Assembly: GCA_946885645.1 (NCBI GenBank)
Contig: CAMPGU010000202.1
Coordinates: 1 to 7,417, forward strand
DNA length: 7,417 nt
Reading direction: 5' to 3'
DNA from: an uncultured Haloferula sp.
GTDB lineage: Bacteria > Verrucomicrobiota > Verrucomicrobiae > Verrucomicrobiales > Akkermansiaceae
Below, one piece after another: positions 1 to 6,340 of this stretch (positions within the stretch are counted from its first letter, which is position 1; every line of letters begins with the position of its first letter). The translations under genes and the position numbers were made by a program. The notes beneath the pieces were generated by a model, which was not told the DNA's origin, did not search any database, and was given only the letters and a program-made list of their open reading frames with translations.

Positions 1-53
1 GGTTCTCGGCGTGCCCACCTTCGCAATGGAGTTGGTGGAGTTCGCCGAGAACC
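1..53. repeat. Perfect 11-bp inverted repeat flanking an inverted 31-bp segment in the helicase gene
   Basis: GGTTCTCGGCG at 1-11 is the exact reverse complement of CGCCGAGAACC at 43-53, enclosing 31 bases (12-42). On the coding (minus) strand the helicase reads SRVLG-ELHQLHCEGGHAEN, which is unlike the family. On the plus strand the same 53 bases read VLGVPTFAMELVEFAEN, which fits the expected family pattern VPTxAxELxExA directly after SRV. Flipping 12-42 keeps the frame and restores that sequence. The segment is therefore inverted relative to the gene, either by a real inversion or a fold-back assembly or amplification artefact. CCACC (15-19) and GGTGG (34-38) could extend the stem. Confidence 0.85.
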
Positions 54-1123
54 CTTGAGGTCTTGCCCGGCTGGTGACCGGAACGGCCCGCCCGCTGGAG
101 CAGGCGGGCGATCCCTTTCGGCGAGCCGATTTGGATCACCTGATCGACGGGAGAAAAATCCACGCCGAGATCGAGCGAGGAGGTGCAGACCACGCAACGC
201 AGGGAACCCTCCCGCAGGCCCTGTTCGACCTTTTCCCGTTCCGCGCGGTCCAGCGATCCGTGGTGCATGGCGATCCGGTCTTGCCAGTCGGGCCGCAGGG
301 CGAGAAGTTCCTGGCACCAGATTTCCGTCTGGGAGCGGGTATTCGTGAAGATGAGGGTGGTATTCGCCTTCTCCACCTCCCGGAGCACCTGCGGAGCCAA
401 GCGGGTGCCGATGTGGCCGGCCCAGGGAAAGCGGTCCATTTCCTTCGGGATCAGGGTCTCGATCTTGATCTCCTTTTTCAGGTCCGCGGAAACCGTGACC
501 GCGTCGCCGGAGCGGTCGCCGAGGAGGACTTCGCGCGCTTCGTCGAGATTGCCCAGCGTGGCGGAAAGGCCCCAGATCCGGAGCTCCGGAAACCATGCCC
601 GCAGCCGCGCGAGGCAGAGCTCCGCCTGGACGCCGCGTTTCGAGCCCAGCAGTTCGTGCCATTCGTCCACGATCACGGCTTTCAGCCCGGAGAGCTTCGC
701 GCGGGTGTCCTCGTGGGTAAGCATCAGGGAGAGGCTCTCCGGCGTGGTCACCAGACCGAAGGGCAGGGTATTCCTCAGGCGCGCCCGTATCGCTTGGGAT
801 GTGTCGCCCGTGCGGGCTTCCACGTGGAGATGGGGAGCCAGCAGTTCCAGCGGCTCCCGGAGCGCCCGCAGGGTGTCCTGAGCCAGAGCGCGGAGAGGGG
901 TGAGCCAGAGGATGCGGCAGGGCTCGGGAGAAGATGCGGCTTTTCCCCGGGCGAGGGTTTCCGCGACGGGTCCCAGCCAGACCGCCAGCGTCTTGCCGAG
1001 TCCCGTGGGTGCATGGAGCAGGCCGGATTTCCCCGCGGCGTAGGCGGCCCAGACCTCCTTTTGGAAAGGGAACGGTTTCCAGCCCCGCTGCTTGAAGAAT
1101 GGCTGGAGGGGCGAAACCGGCAT
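1..1123 (-). CDS. Ligase-associated DEXH-box (Lhr-like) DNA helicase, partial (C-terminal part outside window)
   Basis: This is an ATP-dependent superfamily 2 helicase of the Lhr-like branch that in many bacteria accompanies an ATP-dependent DNA ligase and a nuclease in DNA repair; it acts in the cytoplasm. The 374 codons visible begin at the ATG at 1123. Helicase motifs appear in order: Walker A APTGLGKT (38-45), TPLRAL (75-80), TTPESL (126-131), motif II VDEWHELLGSKRG (152-164), SATLGN (187-192), IFTNTRS (258-264), then SSLDLGVDF (315-323) and QRAGRSGH (343-350). The DEWH box with ELLGSKRGVQ is typical of the ligase-associated type. Family members are about 800 residues, so more than half is missing. 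The Shine-Dalgarno match is poor (AAGGA only two bases before the ATG). Residues after GHQPGKTSRVLG read abnormally because of a short inversion at 12-42. The partner ligase and nuclease genes are not visible; they could lie beyond the left edge. The identification is firm. Confidence 0.94.
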   Translation of the reverse strand, partial: MPVSPLQPFFKQRGWKPFPFQKEVWAAYAAGKSGLLHAPTGLGKTLAVWLGPVAETLARGKAASSPEPCRILWLTPLRALAQDTLRALREPLELLAPHLHVEARTGDTSQAIRARLRNTLPFGLVTTPESLSLMLTHEDTRAKLSGLKAVIVDEWHELLGSKRGVQAELCLARLRAWFPELRIWGLSATLGNLDEAREVLLGDRSGDAVTVSADLKKEIKIETLIPKEMDRFPWAGHIGTRLAPQVLREVEKANTTLIFTNTRSQTEIWCQELLALRPDWQDRIAMHHGSLDRAEREKVEQGLREGSLRCVVCTSSLDLGVDFSPVDQVIQIGSPKGIARLLQRAGRSGHQPGKTSRVLGELHQLHCEGGHAEN

Positions 1124-1187
1124 CGTCCTTGTAGAGGAAGCGCGGGGAAGCGGCGGAGGCAACGGGTTTTTAAAGGTGGCGGTTGCG

Positions 1188-1218
1188 AAAAAGCCCCGCC
1201 GGATTTCTCCGGCGGGGC
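1188..1218 (-). terminator. Rho-independent terminator of ahcY
   Basis: On the minus strand an 11-bp perfect GC-rich stem, GCCCCGCCGGA / TCCGGCGGGGC (1208-1218 pairing with 1193-1203), closes a GAAA tetraloop (1204-1207) and is followed at once by TTTTT (1192-1188). It begins 27 bases past the ahcY stop codon and ends the metK-S23-ahcY transcription unit before the helicase gene. On the plus strand the stem is followed by CTTTT, so it could also stop antisense or left-to-right transcription. Confidence 0.92.
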
Positions 1219-1245
1219 CTTTTGGAATCGTTCGCCAGGGCGCGA

Positions 1246-2664
1246 TCAGTAGCGGTAGTGGTCGGCCTTGTAGGGGCCTTCGACCGGGACGCTGATGTAG
1301 TCGGCCTGTTCCTTGGTGAGGGTGGTGAGCTTGGCTCCCACCTTGGCCAGATGGAGGCGCGCCACTTCCTCGTCCAGGTGCTTTGGCAGGACCTTCACTT
1401 CGCCGGCCTTGTAGGTGTCCTTGTTCTTCCAGAGGTCGATCTGGGCAAGGGTCTGGTTGGTGAAGCTGTTCGACATCACGAAGCTCGGGTGGCCGGTGGC
1501 ACAGCCGAGGTTTACCAGGCGGCCTTCAGCCAGCATGTAGATGCTGTTGCCGGTGGGGAAGGTGTACTTGTCCACCTGCGGCTTGATGTTGGTCCGCTTC
1601 ACGCCGGTGGCGGCGTTGAGCTTGTCGATCTGGATCTCGTTGTCGAAGTGGCCGATGTTACAGACGATCGCCTGGTCCTTCATCTTCTCCATGTGCTCCA
1701 GGCGGATGATGTCGTAGTTCCCGGTGGTGGTGACGTAGATGTCACCCCAGCCGAGGGTGTCCTCGACGGTCAGCACGCGGAAGCCTTCCATCGCGGCCTG
1801 CAAGGCGCAGATCGGATCGACCTCGGTCACGACGACCTGCGCGCCCTGGCCGCGGAGGGCTTGGGCACAACCCTTGCCCACATCGCCGTAGCCGCAAACC
1901 ACGCCGACTTTGCCGGAGATCATCACGTCGGTGGCGCGCTTGATGCCATCGACCAACGATTCGCGGCAGCCGTAGAGGTTGTCGAATTTCGACTTGGTCA
2001 CGGAGTCGTTCACGTTGATCGCGGGAACGAGCAGGGTGCCGGCCTTCGCCATTTGGTAGAGGCGGTGGACGCCGGTGGTGGTCTCTTCGGAGACACCCTT
2101 CCAGTCCTTCACGATGGTCGCGAAGATGCCCGGCTGTTCGGCTTGGATCTTCTTGAGGAGGTCCTTGATGACCTTCACCTCGTGGTTGTCGGAGGGGGTG
2201 TTCACCCAGTCCGAGCCGTTTTCCATTTCGTAGCCCTTGTGGATGAGCAGGGTGGCATCGCCGCCGTCATCGACGATCAGCTCCGGGCCGAGGCCGGCCG
2301 GGTTCACGATTGCCTGCCAGGTGCACCACCAGTATTCCTCCAGCGTCTCGCCCTTCCAGGCGAAGACGGGAATACCGGCGGCAGCGATCGCGGCGGCGGC
2401 GTGATCCTGGGTCGAAAAGATGTTGCAGGAAACCCAGCGGACTTCGGCGCCGAGTTCGACCAGCGTCTCGATGAGGACGGCGGTCTGGATGGTCATGTGC
2501 AGCGAGCCCATGATGCGCACGCCCTGAAGCGGCTTCTCAGGACCATACTTTGCACGGGTCGCCATCAGGCCGGGCATCTCATGCTCGGCGATTTCAATCT
2601 CCTTGCGGCCAAACTCGGCCAGGGAGATGTCGCGGACTTTGTAGTCGGTGAAGGTGGTGGACAT
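1246..2664 (-). CDS. ahcY: Adenosylhomocysteinase (S-adenosyl-L-homocysteine hydrolase)
   Basis: This cytoplasmic NAD-dependent enzyme splits S-adenosylhomocysteine into homocysteine and adenosine, relieving product inhibition of methyltransferases and feeding methionine re-synthesis. The 472-residue protein matches the longer family form carrying the extra segment (about 120-195) found in many bacteria and plants. Visible landmarks are [15 protein letters not shown] (54-68), [18 protein letters not shown] (219-236) with substrate-contact Lys and Asp residues, the NAD-binding glycine loop GYGDVGKG (258-265), NIGHFDNEI (336-344), the [16 protein letters not shown] region (383-398), and the C-terminal KADHYRY that contributes to the neighbouring subunit's cofactor site. 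The ATG at 2664 is the natural start, giving [19 protein letters not shown]; no clear Shine-Dalgarno precedes it. It lies downstream of metK, separated by the S23 unit, and ends at a strong terminator. No SAH riboswitch is evident in the 52-base upstream gap. Confidence 0.98.
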   Translation of the reverse strand: MSTTFTDYKVRDISLAEFGRKEIEIAEHEMPGLMATRAKYGPEKPLQGVRIMGSLHMTIQTAVLIETLVELGAEVRWVSCNIFSTQDHAAAAIAAAGIPVFAWKGETLEEYWWCTWQAIVNPAGLGPELIVDDGGDATLLIHKGYEMENGSDWVNTPSDNHEVKVIKDLLKKIQAEQPGIFATIVKDWKGVSEETTTGVHRLYQMAKAGTLLVPAINVNDSVTKSKFDNLYGCRESLVDGIKRATDVMISGKVGVVCGYGDVGKGCAQALRGQGAQVVVTEVDPICALQAAMEGFRVLTVEDTLGWGDIYVTTTGNYDIIRLEHMEKMKDQAIVCNIGHFDNEIQIDKLNAATGVKRTNIKPQVDKYTFPTGNSIYMLAEGRLVNLGCATGHPSFVMSNSFTNQTLAQIDLWKNKDTYKAGEVKVLPKHLDEEVARLHLAKVGAKLTTLTKEQADYISVPVEGPYKADHYRY

Positions 2665-2703
2665 GGTAATTGGTGGTGGATGTTCTGGAGTGTTGGAAGG
2701 GGA

Positions 2704-2737
2704 AGACAGAAGACGGTCAGACGTCAGACAGAAGACT
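2704..2737 (-). repeat. Left terminal inverted repeat (34 bp) of the S23 unit
   Basis: Read on the minus strand, this block begins with the 19-base core AGTCTTCTGTCTGACGTCT. It matches the plus-strand block at 3147-3180 at 30 of 34 positions, differing by GA/TC and CT/GA dinucleotides. It contains a tandem GTCTGAC duplication on the minus strand. The last six codons and the stop codon of the S23 gene lie inside it. Confidence 0.88.
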
Positions 2738-3121
2738 AGAATCAGAAGAGCCAGCCGAAGACGGCACCGAGGAAACCTCCGCCTCCCAGGTGCTGCGTAG
2801 TCCTTGAATCATCGCGGAGATCTCCTTTGCTTCGTTGATTAGCGGGCGGGCTTGCTCCTCGCTGAAGACACCGGCGCGCAGGCCGATGTAAAGTTGAGTG
2901 CGGAGCTCGCCTGCAGAACCTTTTGCGATGGCGAGGAAACGCCTGAATTCACGGTCGCTTTCACGCTCCGCTCCCTCGGCGATGTTTGAAGGAACTGAGA
3001 TGGCACAGCGCGCCATCTGGTCTCTCAAGGCATAGAGCTTGGTCGGATCGATCAGCTCCAGGACAGAGACTGCAAGACGGGAGGAGCGCTTCCACACTTC
3101 AAGTTCCTCGAAATTGTGCAT
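2717..3121 (-). CDS. Four-helix-bundle protein, S23 / 23S rRNA-intervening-sequence protein family
   Basis: This is a 134-residue member of the S23 (IVP) family, small alpha-helical proteins encoded in intervening sequences of some 23S rRNA genes and also as free-standing genes. Biochemical function is unknown; pentameric four-helix bundles are known for the family, and the related Avd protein serves diversity-generating retroelements. Diagnostic segments are [15 protein letters not shown] (4-18), [19 protein letters not shown] (32-50) and [21 protein letters not shown] (57-77). A serine-rich tail from about 117 extends past the usual end at about 115-120, and its last six residues (SLLSDV) are encoded by the left inverted repeat. 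GGAGG lies nine bases before the ATG at 3121, the best Shine-Dalgarno in the window. No reverse transcriptase or template repeat is present, so an Avd role is unlikely here. Its place between metK and ahcY looks like an insertion and not a functional link. Confidence 0.92.
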   Translation of the reverse strand: MHNFEELEVWKRSSRLAVSVLELIDPTKLYALRDQMARCAISVPSNIAEGAERESDREFRRFLAIAKGSAGELRTQLYIGLRAGVFSEEQARPLINEAKEISAMIQGLRSTWEAEVSSVPSSAGSSDSSLLSDV

Positions 3122-3129
3122 GGCCCGCT

Positions 3130-3138
3130 TCCTCCCTT
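3130..3138 (-). promoter_or_regulatory. Strong ribosome binding site of the S23 gene
   Basis: The minus strand reads AAGGGAGGAAG upstream of the ATG at 3121, with GGAGG nine bases before it. Neither metK nor ahcY shows a comparable sequence, which supports the S23 gene carrying its own translation signals and fixes its start. Confidence 0.65.
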
Positions 3139-3146
3139 CTTATTCA

Positions 3147-3180
3147 AGTCTTCTGTCTGACGTCTTCCCGTCTTGAGTCT
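3147..3180 (+). repeat. Right terminal inverted repeat (34 bp) of the S23 unit
   Basis: The plus strand begins with AGTCTTCTGTCTGACGTCT (3147-3165), identical to the minus-strand start of the left repeat, followed by CCGTCTT and GTCT blocks shared with it. It lies ten bases past the metK stop codon and 25 bases before the S23 start. In a metK-S23-ahcY transcript the two repeats could pair, enclosing the whole S23 reading frame in a long stem. Confidence 0.88.
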
Positions 3181-3190
3181 CTGTTTTGGA

Positions 3191-4363
3191 TTACTTGATC
3201 GCCTTCTTGAGGGCCGCGACCTTATCGGTGCGCTCCCAGGTGAGGTCGGCGTCGTCCTTGCCGAAGTGGCCGTAGTTGGTGGATTTGCCGTAGATCGGGC
3301 GGAGCAGGTTGAGCTGCTTCACGATGTCGGCGGGCTTGAAAGAGAAGACCTTCAGGACGGCGGCGAGGATCTTGTCATCCGCAACCGTGCCGGTGCCGAA
3401 GGTATCGACGTGCACGCTCACCGGGAGCGGATGGCCGATGGCATAGGCGAATTGGATCTCGCACTTCTCGGCCAATCCGGCGGCCACGATGTTCTTCGCA
3501 ACCCAGCGGCCCATGTAGGCGGCGGAGCGGTCCACCTTGCTTGGATCCTTGCCGGAGAAGGCACCGCCACCGTGGCGGCCCATGCCACCGTAGGTATCGA
3601 CGATGATCTTGCGACCGGTGAGGCCGGAGTCGCCCTGGGGACCGCCGATCACGAAGTTGCCGGTCGGGTTGATCAGGTACTCGGTGTCCTTGGTAAGCAT
3701 GTTCTTCGGCAGCACCTTCTTGATCACCTGCTCGATGCAGAATTTTTCGATCTCGGCGTGCTCCACACCGGCGGCGTGCTGGGTGGAAATGACCACGTTC
3801 ACGATGCGGGTCGGCTTGCCATCCACATACTCCACGGAGACCTGCGACTTGGCGTCGGGGCGCAGCCACTTGGCCAGCTTGCCGGCCTTGCGGATGCGGG
3901 TCAGTTCGCGGCCGAGGCGGTGGGCGTACATCACCGGGGCGGGCATGAGCTCGGTGGTCTCGTTGCACGCGTAGCCGAACATGATGCCTTGGTCGCCCGC
4001 GCCTTGCTCGGCGGTCTTCTTGCCCTTGGCCTTCTTCGCATCGACGCCTTGCGCGATGTCAGGAGACTGGCCGGTCAGGTAGTTGTTGATGAAGAGCGTG
4101 TCGGCGTGGAAGATGTCGTCGCTGTTGGTGTAGCCGATCCCGCGCACGGCATCGCGGATGATTTGCTCGTAGTTCACCTTGGCCTTGGTGGTAATTTCAC
4201 CGCCGACGACGACGATGTTCGACTTCACGAAGGTCTCGCAGGCGACGCGGCTTTTCGGGTCCTGAGCCAGCAGGGCGTCGAGGATCGCATCGGAGATCGT
4301 GTCCGCCACTTTGTCCGGATGGCCTTCGCCGACGGACTCGGAAGAGAAAATGTAGGTGCTCAT
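3191..4363 (-). CDS. metK: S-adenosylmethionine synthetase (methionine adenosyltransferase)
   Basis: MetK makes S-adenosylmethionine from methionine and ATP, releasing phosphate and diphosphate, and supplies the cell's main methyl donor in the cytoplasm. The 390-residue product is full length for bacterial MetK. Visible landmarks are [10 protein letters not shown] (12-21) with the catalytic His and Mg-binding Asp, [12 protein letters not shown] (121-132; signature 1), the flexible-loop region near 95-120, [13 protein letters not shown] (240-252), and [19 protein letters not shown] (265-283; signature 2). An in-frame TTG at 4390 would add nine residues, but the ATG at 4363 gives [18 protein letters not shown], the usual family start. 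No obvious Shine-Dalgarno is present. It is first in the minus-strand methyl-cycle unit and is divergent from the ArsR-methyltransferase gene across 51 bp, suggesting control from the shared promoter region. Confidence 0.98.
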   Translation of the reverse strand: MSTYIFSSESVGEGHPDKVADTISDAILDALLAQDPKSRVACETFVKSNIVVVGGEITTKAKVNYEQIIRDAVRGIGYTNSDDIFHADTLFINNYLTGQSPDIAQGVDAKKAKGKKTAEQGAGDQGIMFGYACNETTELMPAPVMYAHRLGRELTRIRKAGKLAKWLRPDAKSQVSVEYVDGKPTRIVNVVISTQHAAGVEHAEIEKFCIEQVIKKVLPKNMLTKDTEYLINPTGNFVIGGPQGDSGLTGRKIIVDTYGGMGRHGGGAFSGKDPSKVDRSAAYMGRWVAKNIVAAGLAEKCEIQFAYAIGHPLPVSVHVDTFGTGTVADDKILAAVLKVFSFKPADIVKQLNLLRPIYGKSTNYGHFGKDDADLTWERTDKVAALKKAIK

Positions 4364-4414
4364 GGGCTTGATCAATTTTCGTATCGTCAAATCGCGATGG
4401 GTTGATGTAACGGT
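4364..4414. promoter_or_regulatory. Divergent metK / arsR-methyltransferase promoter region with dyad symmetry
   Basis: Both transcription starts must be served by 51 bp between the metK ATG (4363) and the regulator ATG (4415), or from just inside the genes. The spacer holds TTGATCAA (4368-4375), a perfect 8-bp palindrome, and ATCGCGAT (4391-4398), a perfect palindrome at the centre of a 24-bp imperfect dyad (4383-4406) whose outer triplets ATC/GAT also pair; 8 of 12 base pairs are symmetric. This is a plausible operator for the winged-helix protein encoded next door. No confident -35/-10 pair is visible for either direction. Confidence 0.5.
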
Positions 4415-5341
4415 ATGTCCATGCCGTCAATGCTGAAATCCCTGAAGCTGCTCACCGATCCCACGCGGCTGAGGATCCTGCTGCTGCTGGAGACGGAGGC
4501 CCTGAGCGTGGCGGATCTGCAGGAACTGCTCGGCATGGGGCAGAGCCGCATCTCCACGCAGCTCTCCCAGCTCAAGGGTGGCGGTCTGGTGCGGGACGAA
4601 CGCAGCGGGAAGCACAATTTCTACCGCTCCGAAATGGGGAAGGATCTCTGCAAGCTGGCGAAGGAGGCCGCCAAGGAGGTGCCGGAGGTGGAAAAGGACG
4701 CCGCGGCGCTCAGGCACCTCCAACGCAAGCGCCGGGACAAGACGCGTGCTTATTTCGACGAACTCGCGGGGCGCTTCGGCAAGGACTATGTGCCCGGGCG
4801 CTCGTGGAAAGGCCTCGCGGAAGCCCTGCTGAAGGTGACCAATCACGGCGTCGTCGCGGATCTCGGGGCAGGGGAGGGCACGCTGGCCCAAATGCTGGCG
4901 AGACAGGCCGACCGGGTGATCGCCGTGGATCTTTCGCCCAAGATGGTGGAATTCGGCCGCGAGCTGGCGTTGCGGCACGATCTCCAGAATCTGGAATACC
5001 GCCTCGGCGATATCGAAGAGCCGCCGCTGGATGACGCCAGCGTGGACCTGGCCTTCCTCAGCCAGGCGCTTCACCATGCAGGAAACCCGCAACACGCTTT
5101 GGCACAGGCTTTCCGGATCGTAAAGCCCGGTGGGTGTCTGGTGGTATTGGACTTGCTCCAGCATGCTTTCGAAGAAGCGCGCGAACTCTATGCCGATGTC
5201 TGGCTGGGATTCGGAGAAGGCGAACTGGCGGCGATGTTGGAAGCCGCGGGCTTCGAGGAGATCGAGACCGCGGTGGTGGACCGCGAGCCGGAACCGCCGA
5301 ACTTCCAGACGCTCCTGGCGGTGGCGAGGAAGCCAGCTTGA
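4415..5341 (+). CDS. ArsR-family transcriptional regulator fused to a SAM-dependent methyltransferase domain (SahR-like)
   Basis: This 308-residue protein has two parts. Residues 5-85 form an ArsR-type winged helix: [16 protein letters not shown] (10-25), the recognition-helix region [22 protein letters not shown] (38-59), and the wing [12 protein letters not shown] (60-71). Residues 110-305 form a class I methyltransferase fold: DLGAGEGT (149-156; motif I), the acidic end of strand 2 in AVDLSPKM (170-177), GDIEEPPL (198-205), and [11 protein letters not shown] (237-247). Proteins of this design, including SahR in Proteobacteria, control methionine/SAM-cycle genes, with SAH as reported effector. 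Divergence from metK and proximity to ahcY support that role here by inference. It has no arsenic-type cysteine cluster in the HTH. ATGs at 4415, 4421 and 4430 are all possible starts; the first is used because the HTH begins right after them. Whether it is catalytic or only a ligand sensor cannot be judged. Confidence 0.9.
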   Translation: MSMPSMLKSLKLLTDPTRLRILLLLETEALSVADLQELLGMGQSRISTQLSQLKGGGLVRDERSGKHNFYRSEMGKDLCKLAKEAAKEVPEVEKDAAALRHLQRKRRDKTRAYFDELAGRFGKDYVPGRSWKGLAEALLKVTNHGVVADLGAGEGTLAQMLARQADRVIAVDLSPKMVEFGRELALRHDLQNLEYRLGDIEEPPLDDASVDLAFLSQALHHAGNPQHALAQAFRIVKPGGCLVVLDLLQHAFEEARELYADVWLGFGEGELAAMLEAAGFEEIETAVVDREPEPPNFQTLLAVARKPA

Positions 5342-5347
5342 AGGAGG

Positions 5348-5446
5348 GTAGGCGCGGTGGTGACACCGCGAGAGTGGCCCGTGGGTGACTTCGTTCTCCG
5401 GGGATCAAGCGGGCCGTCCCCATCGCGCTCTCACGAACGCGCCTAC
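5348..5446. repeat. Approximately 99-bp imperfect palindrome, REP/MITE-like intergenic element
   Basis: The 9-bp ends GTAGGCGCG (5348-5356) and CGCGCCTAC (5438-5446) are exact reverse complements. Inside, GAGAG (5370-5374) pairs with CTCTC (5428-5432) and GGCCCG (5376-5381) pairs with CGGGCC (5410-5415), giving a long broken stem. A competing local hairpin, CGCGGTG-GTGA-CACCGCG (5353-5370), has a 7-bp stem and a GNRA-type loop. It begins seven bases past the regulator's stop codon and lacks a T-run, so it is not a standard intrinsic terminator. The plan resembles dispersed intergenic palindromes, but only one copy is in this window. Confidence 0.6.
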
Positions 5447-5506
5447 GTGTGAGGCTGGCGATCGGTTCGTCATTGCGGGAAGAGCCGGGGCCGTGTTGCT
5501 TCTGGC

Positions 5507-6340
5507 GTGCTCCGCCTGCTCTTCCTTGCTCTCTGCCTGCTGTCGGCTGCGTGTGCGCCGGAGAATCCCGGCGTTGCGGTCGCGATTCCCGGCAATCCCG
5601 AGCTGGCAGCCACGACCCAGACGGAGGTGGCATCCGCCCCTGCTCCCGCACCGGAGCGGCCTTCTGCTCCCGCAGAAGCGCCACGGGCCTTCCGTGGCGA
5701 GCTAGGCGGCATTACCCTTTCTGGCGTCGCCTTCGACAGCCGCAGCCACCGGTTGGTCATCGCCGATCAAGCGGGAGGCCCGGGTTCCACGTGGGCGGAT
5801 GCCAAATCCGCCGCAGGAGCCTTCAATGGCCTTGCGGCAGTGAATGGCGGCTTCTTCACTCCGAAAGGCGCACCGCTCGGCCTGGTAATTTCGGGCGGGA
5901 AACGAAGCGGCTCGATCAACCGCGCCTCGTCTCTGGGAGCCGGTTTTTATGAAGGAGGCATCAGCCCATCGCTCTCCCGGCGGGAGGCTTGGACCGCCGG
6001 TATGGGGGATGCCCTGCAGAGCGGCCCCTTCCTGATTGAGAAAGGAAAAGCCGTGGGGGGCTTGAGCGATGCCTCCTCCACGGCGCGGACGATCATCGGC
6101 TGGGACGGCGGCGCGCGCTGGTTCCTGGCCCGCACGGGCACCTGTTCGTTGGCCTCCCTGGCAGCCGCACTTCAGGGCGCCTCGCCCGGAGGTGTGCGTG
6201 CCGTATCCGTCTTGAATCTCGATGGCGGCCGCTCTTCCGATCTCTGGATTTCCTCCCGCGTGGAAGGAGGTCCGGTATCCGAACGTCCTTTCTGGAACAA
6301 ACCGGTCCGCAACTTCCTCGTTCTCGTCCCCCGTTCCTGA
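5507..6340 (+). CDS. Phosphodiester glycosidase (NAGPA/DUF2233) family lipoprotein
   Basis: This 277-residue exported protein belongs to the family named for the mammalian enzyme that uncovers mannose-6-phosphate; bacterial members act outside the cytoplasm on poorly known glycan or phosphodiester substrates. The start is a GTG giving MLRLLFLALCLLSAAC, a lipoprotein signal with lipobox LSAAC and lipidated Cys16. A Pro/Ala-rich linker follows (17-60), then the domain from about 63: AVNGGFFTPKGAPLGLVISGGK (111-132), SGPFLIEKGK (172-181), ARTIIGWDGG (193-202), VLNLDGGRSSDLWI (235-248) and RNFLVLVP (268-275). Many family members read LDGGGS where this one has LDGGRS. Its stop overlaps the next gene's start by one base, so translation is probably coupled. 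The membrane in which the lipid anchor sits cannot be told. No strong Shine-Dalgarno precedes the GTG. Confidence 0.85.
   Translation: MLRLLFLALCLLSAACAPENPGVAVAIPGNPELAATTQTEVASAPAPAPERPSAPAEAPRAFRGELGGITLSGVAFDSRSHRLVIADQAGGPGSTWADAKSAAGAFNGLAAVNGGFFTPKGAPLGLVISGGKRSGSINRASSLGAGFYEGGISPSLSRREAWTAGMGDALQSGPFLIEKGKAVGGLSDASSTARTIIGWDGGARWFLARTGTCSLASLAAALQGASPGGVRAVSVLNLDGGRSSDLWISSRVEGGPVSERPFWNKPVRNFLVLVPRS

Larger units (their letters stand above)
2704..3180 (-). mobile_element. Candidate S23/IVP-type insertion unit bounded by inverted repeats, inside the metK-ahcY operon
   Basis: A 477-bp unit made of two 34-bp inverted repeats (2704-2737 and 3147-3180) encloses a single S23-family gene. 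It sits between metK and ahcY; removing it would leave the two genes about 50 bp apart. Base composition inside looks less GC-rich than the flanks, and its gene has a strong Shine-Dalgarno that its neighbours lack. Known rRNA intervening sequences have this plan (complementary ends around an S23 gene), so a related element in an intergenic site is a reasonable inference. No convincing target-site duplication is visible; TGTT(TT)GGA near both ends (2691 and 3182) is only a weak hint. Mobility is not demonstrated. Confidence 0.55.

Noticed and set aside
74..1252. 392-residue plus-strand open frame opposite the helicase
   Set aside because: It is an antisense shadow: the minus frame carries all helicase motifs in order, while this frame shows no recognisable domain and owes its length to GC-rich codon bias.
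2665..2703. SAM or SAH riboswitch ahead of ahcY or metK
   Set aside because: The 5' spaces (about 50 bp each) are too short for known SAM riboswitches and show no matching conserved core or pseudoknot-like helices; control by the adjacent regulator is more plausible.
1183..2739. 518-residue plus-strand open frame opposite ahcY
   Set aside because: It is the complement of the AhcY coding sequence and starts in the terminator region; low-complexity Val/Gly/Asp-rich translation is typical of an antisense shadow.
2717..3121. Avd component of a diversity-generating retroelement
   Set aside because: There is no reverse transcriptase gene, no template/variable repeat pair and no variable target protein in the window.
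4364..4390. TTG start at 4390 extending MetK by nine residues
   Set aside because: The ATG at 4363 gives the canonical MSTYIF start; the extra residues would consume the divergent promoter spacer.
3173..4405. 410-residue plus-strand open frame opposite metK
   Set aside because: It mirrors the MetK gene exactly and has no motif of its own.
5342..5380. Intrinsic terminator for the ArsR-methyltransferase gene
   Set aside because: The 5353-5370 hairpin is strong but is followed by AGAGTGG and not a T-run, so a standard intrinsic terminator is not supported.
5449..5952. 167-residue open frame overlapping the lipoprotein glycosidase gene
   Set aside because: Its translation is Arg/Ser/Cys-rich with no motif, whereas the competing frame has a lipobox and the complete family domain.
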